From assembly GCF_002727185.1 (NCBI RefSeq), contig NZ_NIZW01000036.1:1-59949 (forward strand): a stretch of DNA of 59,949 nt, given 5' to 3'. Origin of the DNA: Rhodopirellula bahusiensis (GTDB taxonomy: Bacteria; Planctomycetota; Planctomycetia; Pirellulales; Pirellulaceae). The first letter of the stretch is position 1; each line of letters opens with the position of its first letter. This document shows positions 53,243 to 59,949 of this stretch, piece by piece. The translations under genes and the position numbers were made by a program. The notes under the pieces were generated by a model. The model made no database searches. It worked only from the letters and a program-made list of their open reading frames with translations, and was not told the DNA's origin.

Positions 53243-54592
53243 TCAGCCGAGCAAGACGCGGGCGACGTTGATGTAAATCACGATGCCTAAGATATCAACA
53301 ATTCCGGCCACAAAGGGGTTGCTCATCAAAGCCGGGTCCAAACCCATCCGTTTAAACAGGATGGGCAAGGTCACGCCGCACATGCAGCCGCAGAAAATCA
53401 CGGACAACAACGTGCACGGAATCACCAAGGCGGCCCATGCCGTCGGAGCGATCGCGAGGGCGACCAAAAAACCGATCAGCGATAAAAAACCGCCCAGCAG
53501 CAACGAGACAACGAATTCCCGCGAAAGAACTCGCGGCAGATCGCTGTTTTTGACTTCGCCGCCCGTCATTGCGGTGATGACCAGGGTTGCCGATTGGCTG
53601 CCCGAGTTGCCGCCGGCGCTGATGATCAAAGGAATGAACCAAACCAACCACGCGAACGTTTCCAGCTCATCTTCGTAGGCACGCAGCGCAAACGCGGTCA
53701 GCAACGCGGCGAAGAACAGAATCGTCAGCCAAATGCCACGTTTGTACGAAAGTTTGAACAAGCCGATTCGCAAGAAGTCGTCTTCGAGCGGCGCAACCGC
53801 GGCAATCCGTTGTGCGTCTTCGGTCAGTTCTTCTCGGACGACGTCGATGACATCATCATGCGTAATGATGCCCAGCAACTGGCGGCCTGAATCGACCACG
53901 GGAATCGCAAGCAGGTTGAACCGTTCGACCTTTGCCGCGACGGACTCTTGGTCTTCGCCGACGAGCGCGACGACGACATCGGTTTCCATCAAGTCGCCCA
54001 GCGTCTTCGTCGTGTTGCTGATGGCGGAGACCAATTGCCGCGCCGACACGATGCCACGCAACAGGTTGTTGTCGTCGACCACGTACAGGTAATAAATCGT
54101 TTCCAAGTCGCTGGCCCGGCGCCCCAGTTCTTCGAGTGCTTCCCGAGCGGTGAAGCGTTCGGCCAACTTCGCGACGTCGCTCGTCATCAACGACCCGGCG
54201 GTGCCTTCAACATACGAACGCAATCGCTCGATGTCGCGACGATCAATTGCCGGCAACAGCGGCAAAATTTTCGCGACCGTTTCCGCAGACAAAGCTTGGA
54301 TCAAGTCGACCCGGTCATCGGGCGGGATTTCCTCGATCAACTCGGCGGCTTGTTCCGCCGGTTCCCGAGTCAGCATGTGCAGCTTTCGGTCTTCTTCGAA
54401 GTAGCCGAAAATCTCCGCTCGCCGGTAGGGCTCAGCGTATTGCAACACCGCCCACACTTCGGCGTCTTCCAACCCTTCCATGAACTCCGCGGTTCGACCG
54501 GGATTCAACGTCACGGAAAATTCCCGCAGGTCAGTCTCCTGACCGAGTTGCAGCATTTCGCGAAGTTCGGGCAGGAAGAGCGTGTTGACCAT
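53243..54592 (-). CDS. mgtE: MgtE-family magnesium transporter
   Basis: 449 aa, standard length. The N-terminal MgtE-N superhelix (ELIEEIPPDDRVDLIQALSA) precedes two CBS domains (about 135-255; SLMTSDVAKLAERFTAREAL, LLGIITHDDVIDVV) and five C-terminal TM helices, with the pore motif region NSGSQSATLVITAMTGGEV and FCGCMCGVTLPILFKRMGLD. It imports Mg2+ under feedback from Mg2+ bound to the CBS and N domains. The next gene upstream on the plus side is EF-P on the same strand, 78 nt before. Confidence 0.95.
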   Translation of the reverse strand: MVNTLFLPELREMLQLGQETDLREFSVTLNPGRTAEFMEGLEDAEVWAVLQYAEPYRRAEIFGYFEEDRKLHMLTREPAEQAAELIEEIPPDDRVDLIQALSAETVAKILPLLPAIDRRDIERLRSYVEGTAGSLMTSDVAKLAERFTAREALEELGRRASDLETIYYLYVVDDNNLLRGIVSARQLVSAISNTTKTLGDLMETDVVVALVGEDQESVAAKVERFNLLAIPVVDSGRQLLGIITHDDVIDVVREELTEDAQRIAAVAPLEDDFLRIGLFKLSYKRGIWLTILFFAALLTAFALRAYEDELETFAWLVWFIPLIISAGGNSGSQSATLVITAMTGGEVKNSDLPRVLSREFVVSLLLGGFLSLIGFLVALAIAPTAWAALVIPCTLLSVIFCGCMCGVTLPILFKRMGLDPALMSNPFVAGIVDILGIVIYINVARVLLG

Positions 54593-54670
54593 GGGGACCT
54601 CAGGTGACCGGGTTCACGTTGGAACGCCAGCTTTTCCAGTGGAGCAACAACGTTGCCGAGGGTTGTGGGA

Positions 54671-55240
54671 TCAGTTGTTGACGCGTTCGACGTACTCGTT
54701 GTTGATCGTGTTGATCTTGATCACGTTGCCTTCCTTGATGAATCCAGGCACGTTGAACTCGGCACCGGTTTCCACCATCGCTGGTTTGGTAACGTTGGTT
54801 GCTGTGTCGCCCTTGGTGCCGGGGCCACACTCGGTGACTTCCAGTTGAACGTGTTGTGGCGGTTCGACGATGATCGCGGCGCCGTTGTAAAGCGTCATCG
54901 AGCACTCGGTGCCGTCCTTGAGGTACTTCCAAATCTCGCCGGCGACTTCGTTGGGAACTTCGTACTGCTCGAACGTGGTGCCGTCCATGAACACGTAGTC
55001 TTGCCCTTGGCGATACAAGAATTGCACCGAAGTGGTTTCCACATCAGCGGCTTCCAATGAGTCGCCGCCCTTGTATGTCCGGTCCAGCGTGGTGCCGCGA
55101 ATCAAGTTTTTCATCTTGCACTTGTACATCGCGTTGCCCTTGCCGGGTTTGACGAAGTTCATTTCGGTTATCAAATAAGGTTCGCCGTCGATTTGAACCT
55201 TCAGTCCTTTGCGAAAATCGCTGGTGTTGTACGTTGCCAC
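54671..55240 (-). CDS. efp: Translation elongation factor P
   Basis: 189 aa from GTG 55240. This start puts the modified lysine of FVKPGKGNAM exactly at position 34 as in E. coli EF-P. The frame is open six codons further. EF-P relieves stalling at polyproline; Lys34 is normally beta-lysylated by EpmA after EpmB makes (R)-beta-lysine. The C-terminal OB domains end IKINTINNEYVERVNN. The EpmB gene lies divergently 45 bp upstream, supporting Lys34 modification here; EpmA is not seen in the window. Confidence 0.96.
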   Translation of the reverse strand: MATYNTSDFRKGLKVQIDGEPYLITEMNFVKPGKGNAMYKCKMKNLIRGTTLDRTYKGGDSLEAADVETTSVQFLYRQGQDYVFMDGTTFEQYEVPNEVAGEIWKYLKDGTECSMTLYNGAAIIVEPPQHVQLEVTECGPGTKGDTATNVTKPAMVETGAEFNVPGFIKEGNVIKINTINNEYVERVNN

Positions 55241-55285
55241 GGTGGGCTCCACTATCAATCGGAAAAGCCAAACGGAAAGAAATCA

Positions 55286-56431
55286 GTGAACCGAGTCCTG
55301 GAAGGAAACGTTCGAGGAGGCAGTTTAACGGCCAAAACGGAGTTTGTCCCGGTGGGGGAACCGCTCAGAAACGAAGGTTCAGACGATGTTTTTGTCCAGA
55401 AACACGATGAGTTGAAACAAGAGTCCTTGCAAACCAAAACACAACCCGAAACCGCGGATTGGCGGGGCTCGATGAAGCGGGCCATTCGTTCGGTGGGAGT
55501 ACTGCGTCGACACCTGAATTTGCCTTCTCTAGAAGGCGATTCCGGCGGTTCGCTGGCCGACGATCATGGTTTTCCCGTTTTCGTGCCGCTGGAGTTTGCC
55601 GCGCGGATGAAGCCGGGCGATCCGAACGATCCGCTGCTTCGGCAAGTACTGCCATTGCCCGAGGAAGCGGAATCGCCCGAAGGATTCAGCAGCGATCCGG
55701 TGGGCGATTTGAACGCGGCGGTCGCACCCGGTTTGCTTCACAAATACCACGGTCGTGCGCTCGCGATCACAACGGGCGCGTGTGGGATTCATTGTCGATA
55801 CTGTTTCCGTCGCGAATTTCCTTACAGCGAAAACAGCAGCCGAGGCAATCACCTCGATTTGGCGCTGAAGTATCTGCGAGAAAATGATTCGATCGAGGAA
55901 GTGCTGCTCAGTGGTGGTGATCCGCTGACGTTGACAGATGATTCGGTGGCAAAGTTGATGCAACAAATCGAGGCCATTCCTCATGTGCGTCGTCTTCGAT
56001 GGCACACGCGCATGCCGATCGTCATTCCGTCTCGCGTGACGGATTCATGGATCGAAAACATGCGAGCGTCTCGATTGACGTCGTGGGTGGTCGTGCACTG
56101 CAATCATCCGGCGGAACTGGACGACGAGACCGGTGCGGCGCTGATGCGGTTGGTCGATGCGGGAATCCCGGTGCTGAACCAAGCCGTCTTGTTGCGAGAA
56201 ATCAACGACGACGTGGATGTATTGGAATCGTTGTGCCGACGGCTGATTGATCTGCGAGTGATGCCGTATTACTTGCATCAATTGGATCGAGTTCGCGGAG
56301 CGGCCCACTTCGAAGTCGACCAGGAACGTGGTCGCGCGCTGATCAGTCAGTTAGAATCGCGTCTGCCCGGTTTTGCCGTTCCGCGATTTGTTTGCGAACA
56401 AGCGGGCCAAGCATCCAAGACACGCCTCTGA
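55286..56431 (+). CDS. epmB: EF-P lysine 2,3-aminomutase-like radical SAM protein EpmB
   Basis: 381 aa from GTG 55286, preceded by GGAAAG. The radical SAM cluster motif is CGIHCRYCFRREFPY, followed by LLSGGDPLTLTDD and VMPYYLHQLDRVRGAAHFEV. The PLP-lysine region is the C-terminal QASKTRL, matching the end of EpmB. About 40 N-terminal residues are poorly conserved. EpmB converts lysine to (R)-beta-lysine for transfer to EF-P. Its length is close to EpmB (342 aa) and it lacks the C-terminal zinc-binding part of KamA, consistent with EpmB rather than a catabolic aminomutase. Confidence 0.92.
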   Translation: MNRVLEGNVRGGSLTAKTEFVPVGEPLRNEGSDDVFVQKHDELKQESLQTKTQPETADWRGSMKRAIRSVGVLRRHLNLPSLEGDSGGSLADDHGFPVFVPLEFAARMKPGDPNDPLLRQVLPLPEEAESPEGFSSDPVGDLNAAVAPGLLHKYHGRALAITTGACGIHCRYCFRREFPYSENSSRGNHLDLALKYLRENDSIEEVLLSGGDPLTLTDDSVAKLMQQIEAIPHVRRLRWHTRMPIVIPSRVTDSWIENMRASRLTSWVVVHCNHPAELDDETGAALMRLVDAGIPVLNQAVLLREINDDVDVLESLCRRLIDLRVMPYYLHQLDRVRGAAHFEVDQERGRALISQLESRLPGFAVPRFVCEQAGQASKTRL

Positions 56432-56509
56432 TTTTGTCGCGCCCGCGGCGGCAGTTTCATTGCGTCAAGTTCGCGTTTCTTGGTCGATCGCCACTCAACG
56501 AGAATTGCA

Positions 56510-58258
56510 TTGAACAAGCCGATCGCTGACCCGCCGATCTCGTCACTCGCGACTTCTGCCGGAACAGCCGACAATCCGGTTGCGACGTGGTTGCGATCGA
56601 TGCTGGCGTCGGTCGTCAACACGTTGCGAATCAATCCCATCGCGGCGTTTCGCAACAACCCGGTGCTGCAGCGTGAATTGCTGGTCAACTTGCGAACGAA
56701 TCGATCGTTCCTGTTGTTGCTGATCTACCAATTGGTGTTGGCGGCGGTCACGTTGGTGGCTTGGCCAAGCGATGAGCGATTGGATTTGAGCCAAGACCCG
56801 CCGTCCGCACGTCGGTTGGTCGATTTGTTTTTCCTCGGCCAATACGTGATCGCGTCGTTGATGGCTCCCAGTTTCGCCGCCGGGACAATCTCTGGCGAAA
56901 AGGAGCGGCAGACCTATGAGATGTTGCTCGCCAGTCCGTTGAAACCCGGCGCGATTGTGCTGGGGAAACTGGTCGCTGCGCTGACTCACTTGGCACTGCT
57001 GATCGTCGCATCGTTGCCGATCATCGTCTTGTTCTTGCCGCTTGGTGGAGTCAGCGTTTACGAAGTCGCGGCCGCGTATCTCGGGCTGTTCATCTCGGTG
57101 GTGTTGTTCGGTGCGATCGGTGTTTTTTGCAGCAGCTATTTTTCGCGGACCAGCAACTCACTCGTTGTCAGTTACTTGTTGATCTTGCCGTTGGTGATCG
57201 GTGGCGTGTTGATGTGGCAAATGTTGGCCGGTGACGGTTTGCTCCGTCTGAAAGTGGTGGTGTTGGTTGTGCCCGCGTTCGCGCTGGCGGCGGTCACGCT
57301 GATGTGCGCCGCGGCGGCTTCGCGAATGTTGTATCCGCCCGATGTGGGCAGCGAAGGCAAAGAGGTTGTTGACTTGGAACAAGAGGCCGCCGAGGCGGTT
57401 GGGTTGGTGATCCAGCCCGATCAATTCCCGGACCGATTGTTCGCGCCACCTCGTCGCGAAACGCTGATGGCCGATGGTGCCAACCCGGTTTATGACAAAG
57501 AGATCCACGGCGAGATCTTCAGCCAAGGCACGTTGATGCTGAGGCTGGTGATCCAGATCAGCATCTTGCTGGCGATTCCGTTGATGGGTGCGTTGTTGTT
57601 TTGGCAAACGCCTCACTCGCCGTGGTTCGCGGTGTATGTGATCGTGTTCAACATGTTGGTTGGGCCCGTGTTCCTCGCCGGAACGATGACCAGCGAACGT
57701 GAACGACAGACGTTGGAATTGTTGATGACGACCACGTTGTCGCCCTGGAAGATTTTCTGGGGCAAGTTCGTTGTCGGTTTTCGCGTCGCTTTTGTGCTGA
57801 CCAGTTTCCTTGTTTGGCCCATGTTGCTGGGCGTGGGGCTGAACACGGACTTCTATCCGAGTTGGCCGCTGATCGTCGGCATGTTCGCGATTCCGGTCAT
57901 GGTCAGCGTCGTCAATGCAGTGATCGCGATGACCGCTTCGCTGTATCAAGAACGAACTTCGATGGCGTTGATGACCACCTACGTGGCCTTGATTGTGCTG
58001 TACGTGGTGCCGCCGGGCATGCGAGTGCTGGCGTCAACGTTGGGTTTGTCCTCGACGGTGCAACAGTGGATCGAGTGGACCGGTGTGGCCAGCCCATTCT
58101 CCGCGTTGTTTTCACTGCCGATGGGATCATTGTTGATGCGGGGGCAAGAAACTTATGCGGGCCAACCAGCGTTGGTGATCGGATACTTCGCCTGCAGTTT
58201 GCTGATTGTGGCACTCGCCGCGTGCATGATCGCGTGGAAACTTCGACCGCAGCATTAG
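56510..58258 (+). CDS. ABC-2-type transporter permease, two-half arrangement
   Basis: 582 aa from TTG 56510; the TTG at 56480 and ATG at 56600 are alternatives. Two homologous halves are visible, each with about six TM helices. Each half has an ABC-2 coupling motif (TISGEKERQTYEMLLASPLK and TMTSERERQTLELLMTTTL), showing an internal duplication or fusion. The halves are joined by a cytoplasmic part containing VVDLEQEAAEAVGLV. The gene has no ATPase partner in the window, so its substrate is unknown. It begins 78 nt after epmB, same strand. Confidence 0.85.
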   Translation: MNKPIADPPISSLATSAGTADNPVATWLRSMLASVVNTLRINPIAAFRNNPVLQRELLVNLRTNRSFLLLLIYQLVLAAVTLVAWPSDERLDLSQDPPSARRLVDLFFLGQYVIASLMAPSFAAGTISGEKERQTYEMLLASPLKPGAIVLGKLVAALTHLALLIVASLPIIVLFLPLGGVSVYEVAAAYLGLFISVVLFGAIGVFCSSYFSRTSNSLVVSYLLILPLVIGGVLMWQMLAGDGLLRLKVVVLVVPAFALAAVTLMCAAAASRMLYPPDVGSEGKEVVDLEQEAAEAVGLVIQPDQFPDRLFAPPRRETLMADGANPVYDKEIHGEIFSQGTLMLRLVIQISILLAIPLMGALLFWQTPHSPWFAVYVIVFNMLVGPVFLAGTMTSERERQTLELLMTTTLSPWKIFWGKFVVGFRVAFVLTSFLVWPMLLGVGLNTDFYPSWPLIVGMFAIPVMVSVVNAVIAMTASLYQERTSMALMTTYVALIVLYVVPPGMRVLASTLGLSSTVQQWIEWTGVASPFSALFSLPMGSLLMRGQETYAGQPALVIGYFACSLLIVALAACMIAWKLRPQH

Positions 58259-58464
58259 TGGGAAGGGGAAAGGGACTCAGGGCCACAGGTGTAGGCCTGG
58301 TTTCACCTGACGGTGGTGATTCGGTGGAACCGGAGATTGAACCTTGCTCTACCGGACTTGCGTCCGGGGCTTCGCACCTTGCGGACGACCCGCGAAAATG
58401 ACAGTCTACAGAGCTCGCAAATTCGCGACTCAAATCCGCATTTCTCTTTTCTCCGCAGCGATTC

Positions 58465-59538
58465 ATGAGCCTCGTCACAACCCCGTTTGGCCAAACCAAG
58501 GACGGAAAGCCGGTCCAGAAGATCACTCTGACCAACTCCCACGGCCATCGTGTTTCGGTGATGAACTGGGGAGCATCGCTGCTCGAGGTTGAGGTGCCAG
58601 ACCGCGATGGCAAACTGGCCAACGTGAACATGGTGTTCGACTCGATCGATCGCTACTTGGACTCGCACCCGGGTTTTGGCAGCTCAATCGGCCGATTCTG
58701 CAATCGCATTGGTTTGGCGAAGTTTGACATCGATGGGGAGACCTATCAGGTCACCGTCAATCATGGCAAACACTGCCTGCACGGCGGTGAAGTTAACTTT
58801 TCGCACAAGTGGTGGGACGCGGATCTGATCTCCGGAAAAGACTCCGAAGGCAATCCTGAGATCGGTGTTCGGTACAGCTTGGTCAGCCCAGATGGCGACG
58901 AAGGTTTTCCCGGTGAGGTGACGGTGACGGCCGAATACCGATGGAACGACGCGAGTGAGCTGACGATCGAGTTCACTGCGACAACGACCAAGCCAACGCA
59001 TGTGAATTTGACAAATCACAGCTACTGGAATTTAACCGGGATCTCTCCCGGCGACGGCGGTGCGAGCTCGGTCCACGATCACGTCGCCTTGCTGCACTGC
59101 AACGAGACATTGGATGTTGATGACGATCTGATCCCGACCGGATCGACGTCATCGGTTGTTGGCACGCCGTTCGATTTCTTGCATCCGGAAACGATTGGCA
59201 AACGCATCGATCTGTTGCCCGCCACGAAAGGCTACGATCACTGCTATGTCGTCGCGGGGGAACCTGGCACGCTTCGCCCCGCCGCTCGCGTGGTGGATCC
59301 GAAGACCGGGCGAACGTTCGAGATTGAAACGACTCAGCCCGGCATGCAGCTTTACACCGGCAATCACCTCGGCGGCAACGCTTCGTCAGCTGGGCACAAG
59401 TCGCACGAAGCGTTCTGCTTGGAAACGCAGCACTACCCCGATGCTTGCAATCACCCGAACTTCAAAAGCACGCTTCTGCGTCCGGGCGACACACTGAAGG
59501 AAACGACTGTGCATCGGTTTGGTGTGGATGCTGGTTGA
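58465..59538 (+). CDS. galM: Aldose 1-epimerase (mutarotase)
   Basis: 357 aa. GalM fold markers: GFGSSIGRFCNRIG, then HGKHCLHGGEVNFSHKWWD with the catalytic His, VNLTNHSYWNL with the second His, and the C-terminal MQLYTGNHLGG with FCLETQHYPDACNHPNF providing the catalytic Glu. It interconverts alpha and beta anomers of glucose/galactose. No sugar-kinase gene adjoins it. The start has MSLVTTPFGQTKDG, typical of the family; upstream is a 200-bp gap. Confidence 0.95.
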   Translation: MSLVTTPFGQTKDGKPVQKITLTNSHGHRVSVMNWGASLLEVEVPDRDGKLANVNMVFDSIDRYLDSHPGFGSSIGRFCNRIGLAKFDIDGETYQVTVNHGKHCLHGGEVNFSHKWWDADLISGKDSEGNPEIGVRYSLVSPDGDEGFPGEVTVTAEYRWNDASELTIEFTATTTKPTHVNLTNHSYWNLTGISPGDGGASSVHDHVALLHCNETLDVDDDLIPTGSTSSVVGTPFDFLHPETIGKRIDLLPATKGYDHCYVVAGEPGTLRPAARVVDPKTGRTFEIETTQPGMQLYTGNHLGGNASSAGHKSHEAFCLETQHYPDACNHPNFKSTLLRPGDTLKETTVHRFGVDAG

Positions 59539-59566
59539 TTGGTTTTGGGGAATTGAAAAAGGTAAA

Positions 59567-59587
59567 TTTACAATTTCAAATTGTAAA
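59567..59587. repeat. Perfect 21-bp palindrome
   Basis: TTTACAATTT-C-AAATTGTAAA, an AT-rich palindrome 28 nt after the galM stop. It could be a terminator stem for galM or a protein-binding site. Confidence 0.8.
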
Positions 59588-59590
59588 ATC

Positions 59591-59640
59591 GCGGCAGACG
59601 CGGCAGACGCGGCAGACGCGGCAGACGCGGCAGACGCGGC
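59591..59640. repeat. 9-bp tandem repeat (GCGGCAGAC), five full copies
   Basis: Five perfect units from 59591 to 59635, then GCGGC of a sixth. It lies in non-coding sequence and is a likely VNTR; copy number probably varies by slippage. Confidence 0.95.
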
Positions 59641-59949
59641 TGGGGCATCTGGGGAGCCAGCAAGCGTCGAGACATCCACTACAGAGCTTTCAACCTCTGA
59701 ACATGCAGCTCCACCAATCCGCGGCAGCACACGCAAGTCAATTTAACCTTTTCAATCGTCGCCGCAGGCAAGTCAGCGTGGAGCTCGCGATGATCGTAGT
59801 GGTACGCCGCCAAGCAATTGGCGACAAGATTCTGTGCACGTAACCGGGCCTAACGGCCCTGTCAGTTATACGTAAGTCGTCATTGTTCGGCACGGCCGAA
59901 CGCTCGCCAAGCGAGCGTGAAGTCATGCATGCGACGTAGGCCGTTCCAC

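Larger units (their letters stand above)
59539..59949. other. Intergenic tail with palindrome, tandem repeat and hairpins
   Basis: About 410 bp after galM to the window end, without a supported gene. It holds a perfect palindrome, a 9-bp tandem repeat, AACCGGGCCTAACGG (also at 27008-27022) and paired hairpins TTCGGC/GCCGAA (59886-59900) and CGCTCG/CGAGCG (59901-59917). Confidence 0.45.

Noticed and set aside
55286..56431. Catabolic lysine 2,3-aminomutase (KamA)
   Set aside because: Length, missing C-terminal zinc-binding part and location beside efp fit EpmB better.
59591..59640. CRISPR array
   Set aside because: Units are 9 bp and directly adjacent with no spacers; no cas genes in the window.
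59519..59746. Plus-strand frame with AADAADAAD repeats
   Set aside because: Generated by the 9-bp tandem repeat; overlaps the galM end and has no protein features.

Overview
The window looks like a chromosomal segment of a marine planctomycete of the Pirellulaceae, most like Rhodopirellula. The grounds are gene content and style: a formylglycine-type sulfatase, a DUF1080 secreted hydrolase, a DUF11 cysteine-rich lipoprotein, a PEP-CTERM protein, a YdjY-domain protein, a futalosine-pathway hydrolase, two membrane-anchored squalene-cyclase-like proteins, few clear Shine-Dalgarno sites, frequent TTG/GTG starts, and many degenerate structured repeats between genes. This assignment is inferred from family knowledge; no search was run.

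Layout. 1-415: a repeat element carrying a nested MITE-like insertion. 413-16537: DUF11 lipoprotein (minus); Gfo/Idh/MocA oxidoreductase overlapping a P-II protein; a large GAF/PP2C-like regulator (minus); a sugar ABC permease with a membrane-anchored unknown; an adenylate-kinase-like protein overlapping a futalosine hydrolase; a large unknown protein (minus); a YdjY protein followed 2 nt later by a 3-hydroxyacyl-CoA dehydrogenase. 16842-21573: a TM-anchored cyclase-fold protein, then a tight minus-strand poly-gamma-glutamate operon capB-capC-pgsW. 22227-29134: DUF1080 protein, tRNA-Leu(CAA) with terminator, small secreted proteins, a Sel1-repeat protein, a zinc-ribbon membrane protein and a peroxiredoxin-like protein, separated by long repeat-rich gaps.

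29520-32443 is an arsenate-resistance operon (arsR, GAPDH, arsJ). The expected pathway forms 1-arseno-3-phosphoglycerate with GAPDH and exports it with ArsJ. 32653-33078 is a short BLUF photoreceptor. 33151-38635 is a type-1-secretion-like set (ABC exporter, HlyD-like adaptor, TolC-like channel) whose ABC protein has lost most ATPase motif residues; a FixJ/NarL-type response regulator lies upstream. 40486-40939 is a frameshifted gene. 40987-46321 is a compact minus-strand operon: TPR protein, ExbB/TolQ, ExbD and a second TM-anchored cyclase-fold protein. 46438-59538 carries a DegT-type aminotransferase, an acidic Pro/Glu-rich protein, a secreted double YHS/TRASH-like metal-site protein, a sulfatase, a PEP-CTERM protein, a sugar isomerase, MgtE, EF-P divergent from its lysine aminomutase EpmB, an ABC-2 permease and aldose 1-epimerase.

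The most notable observations are the 196-bp MITE-like element with 8-bp target duplication inserted in a dispersed repeat, with a related unoccupied copy in the same window; the exporter with a degraded ATPase; the paralogous cyclase-fold proteins, one wired to ExbBD; the PGA operon lacking pgsA; and the intergenic repeat lying between gapdh and arsJ.
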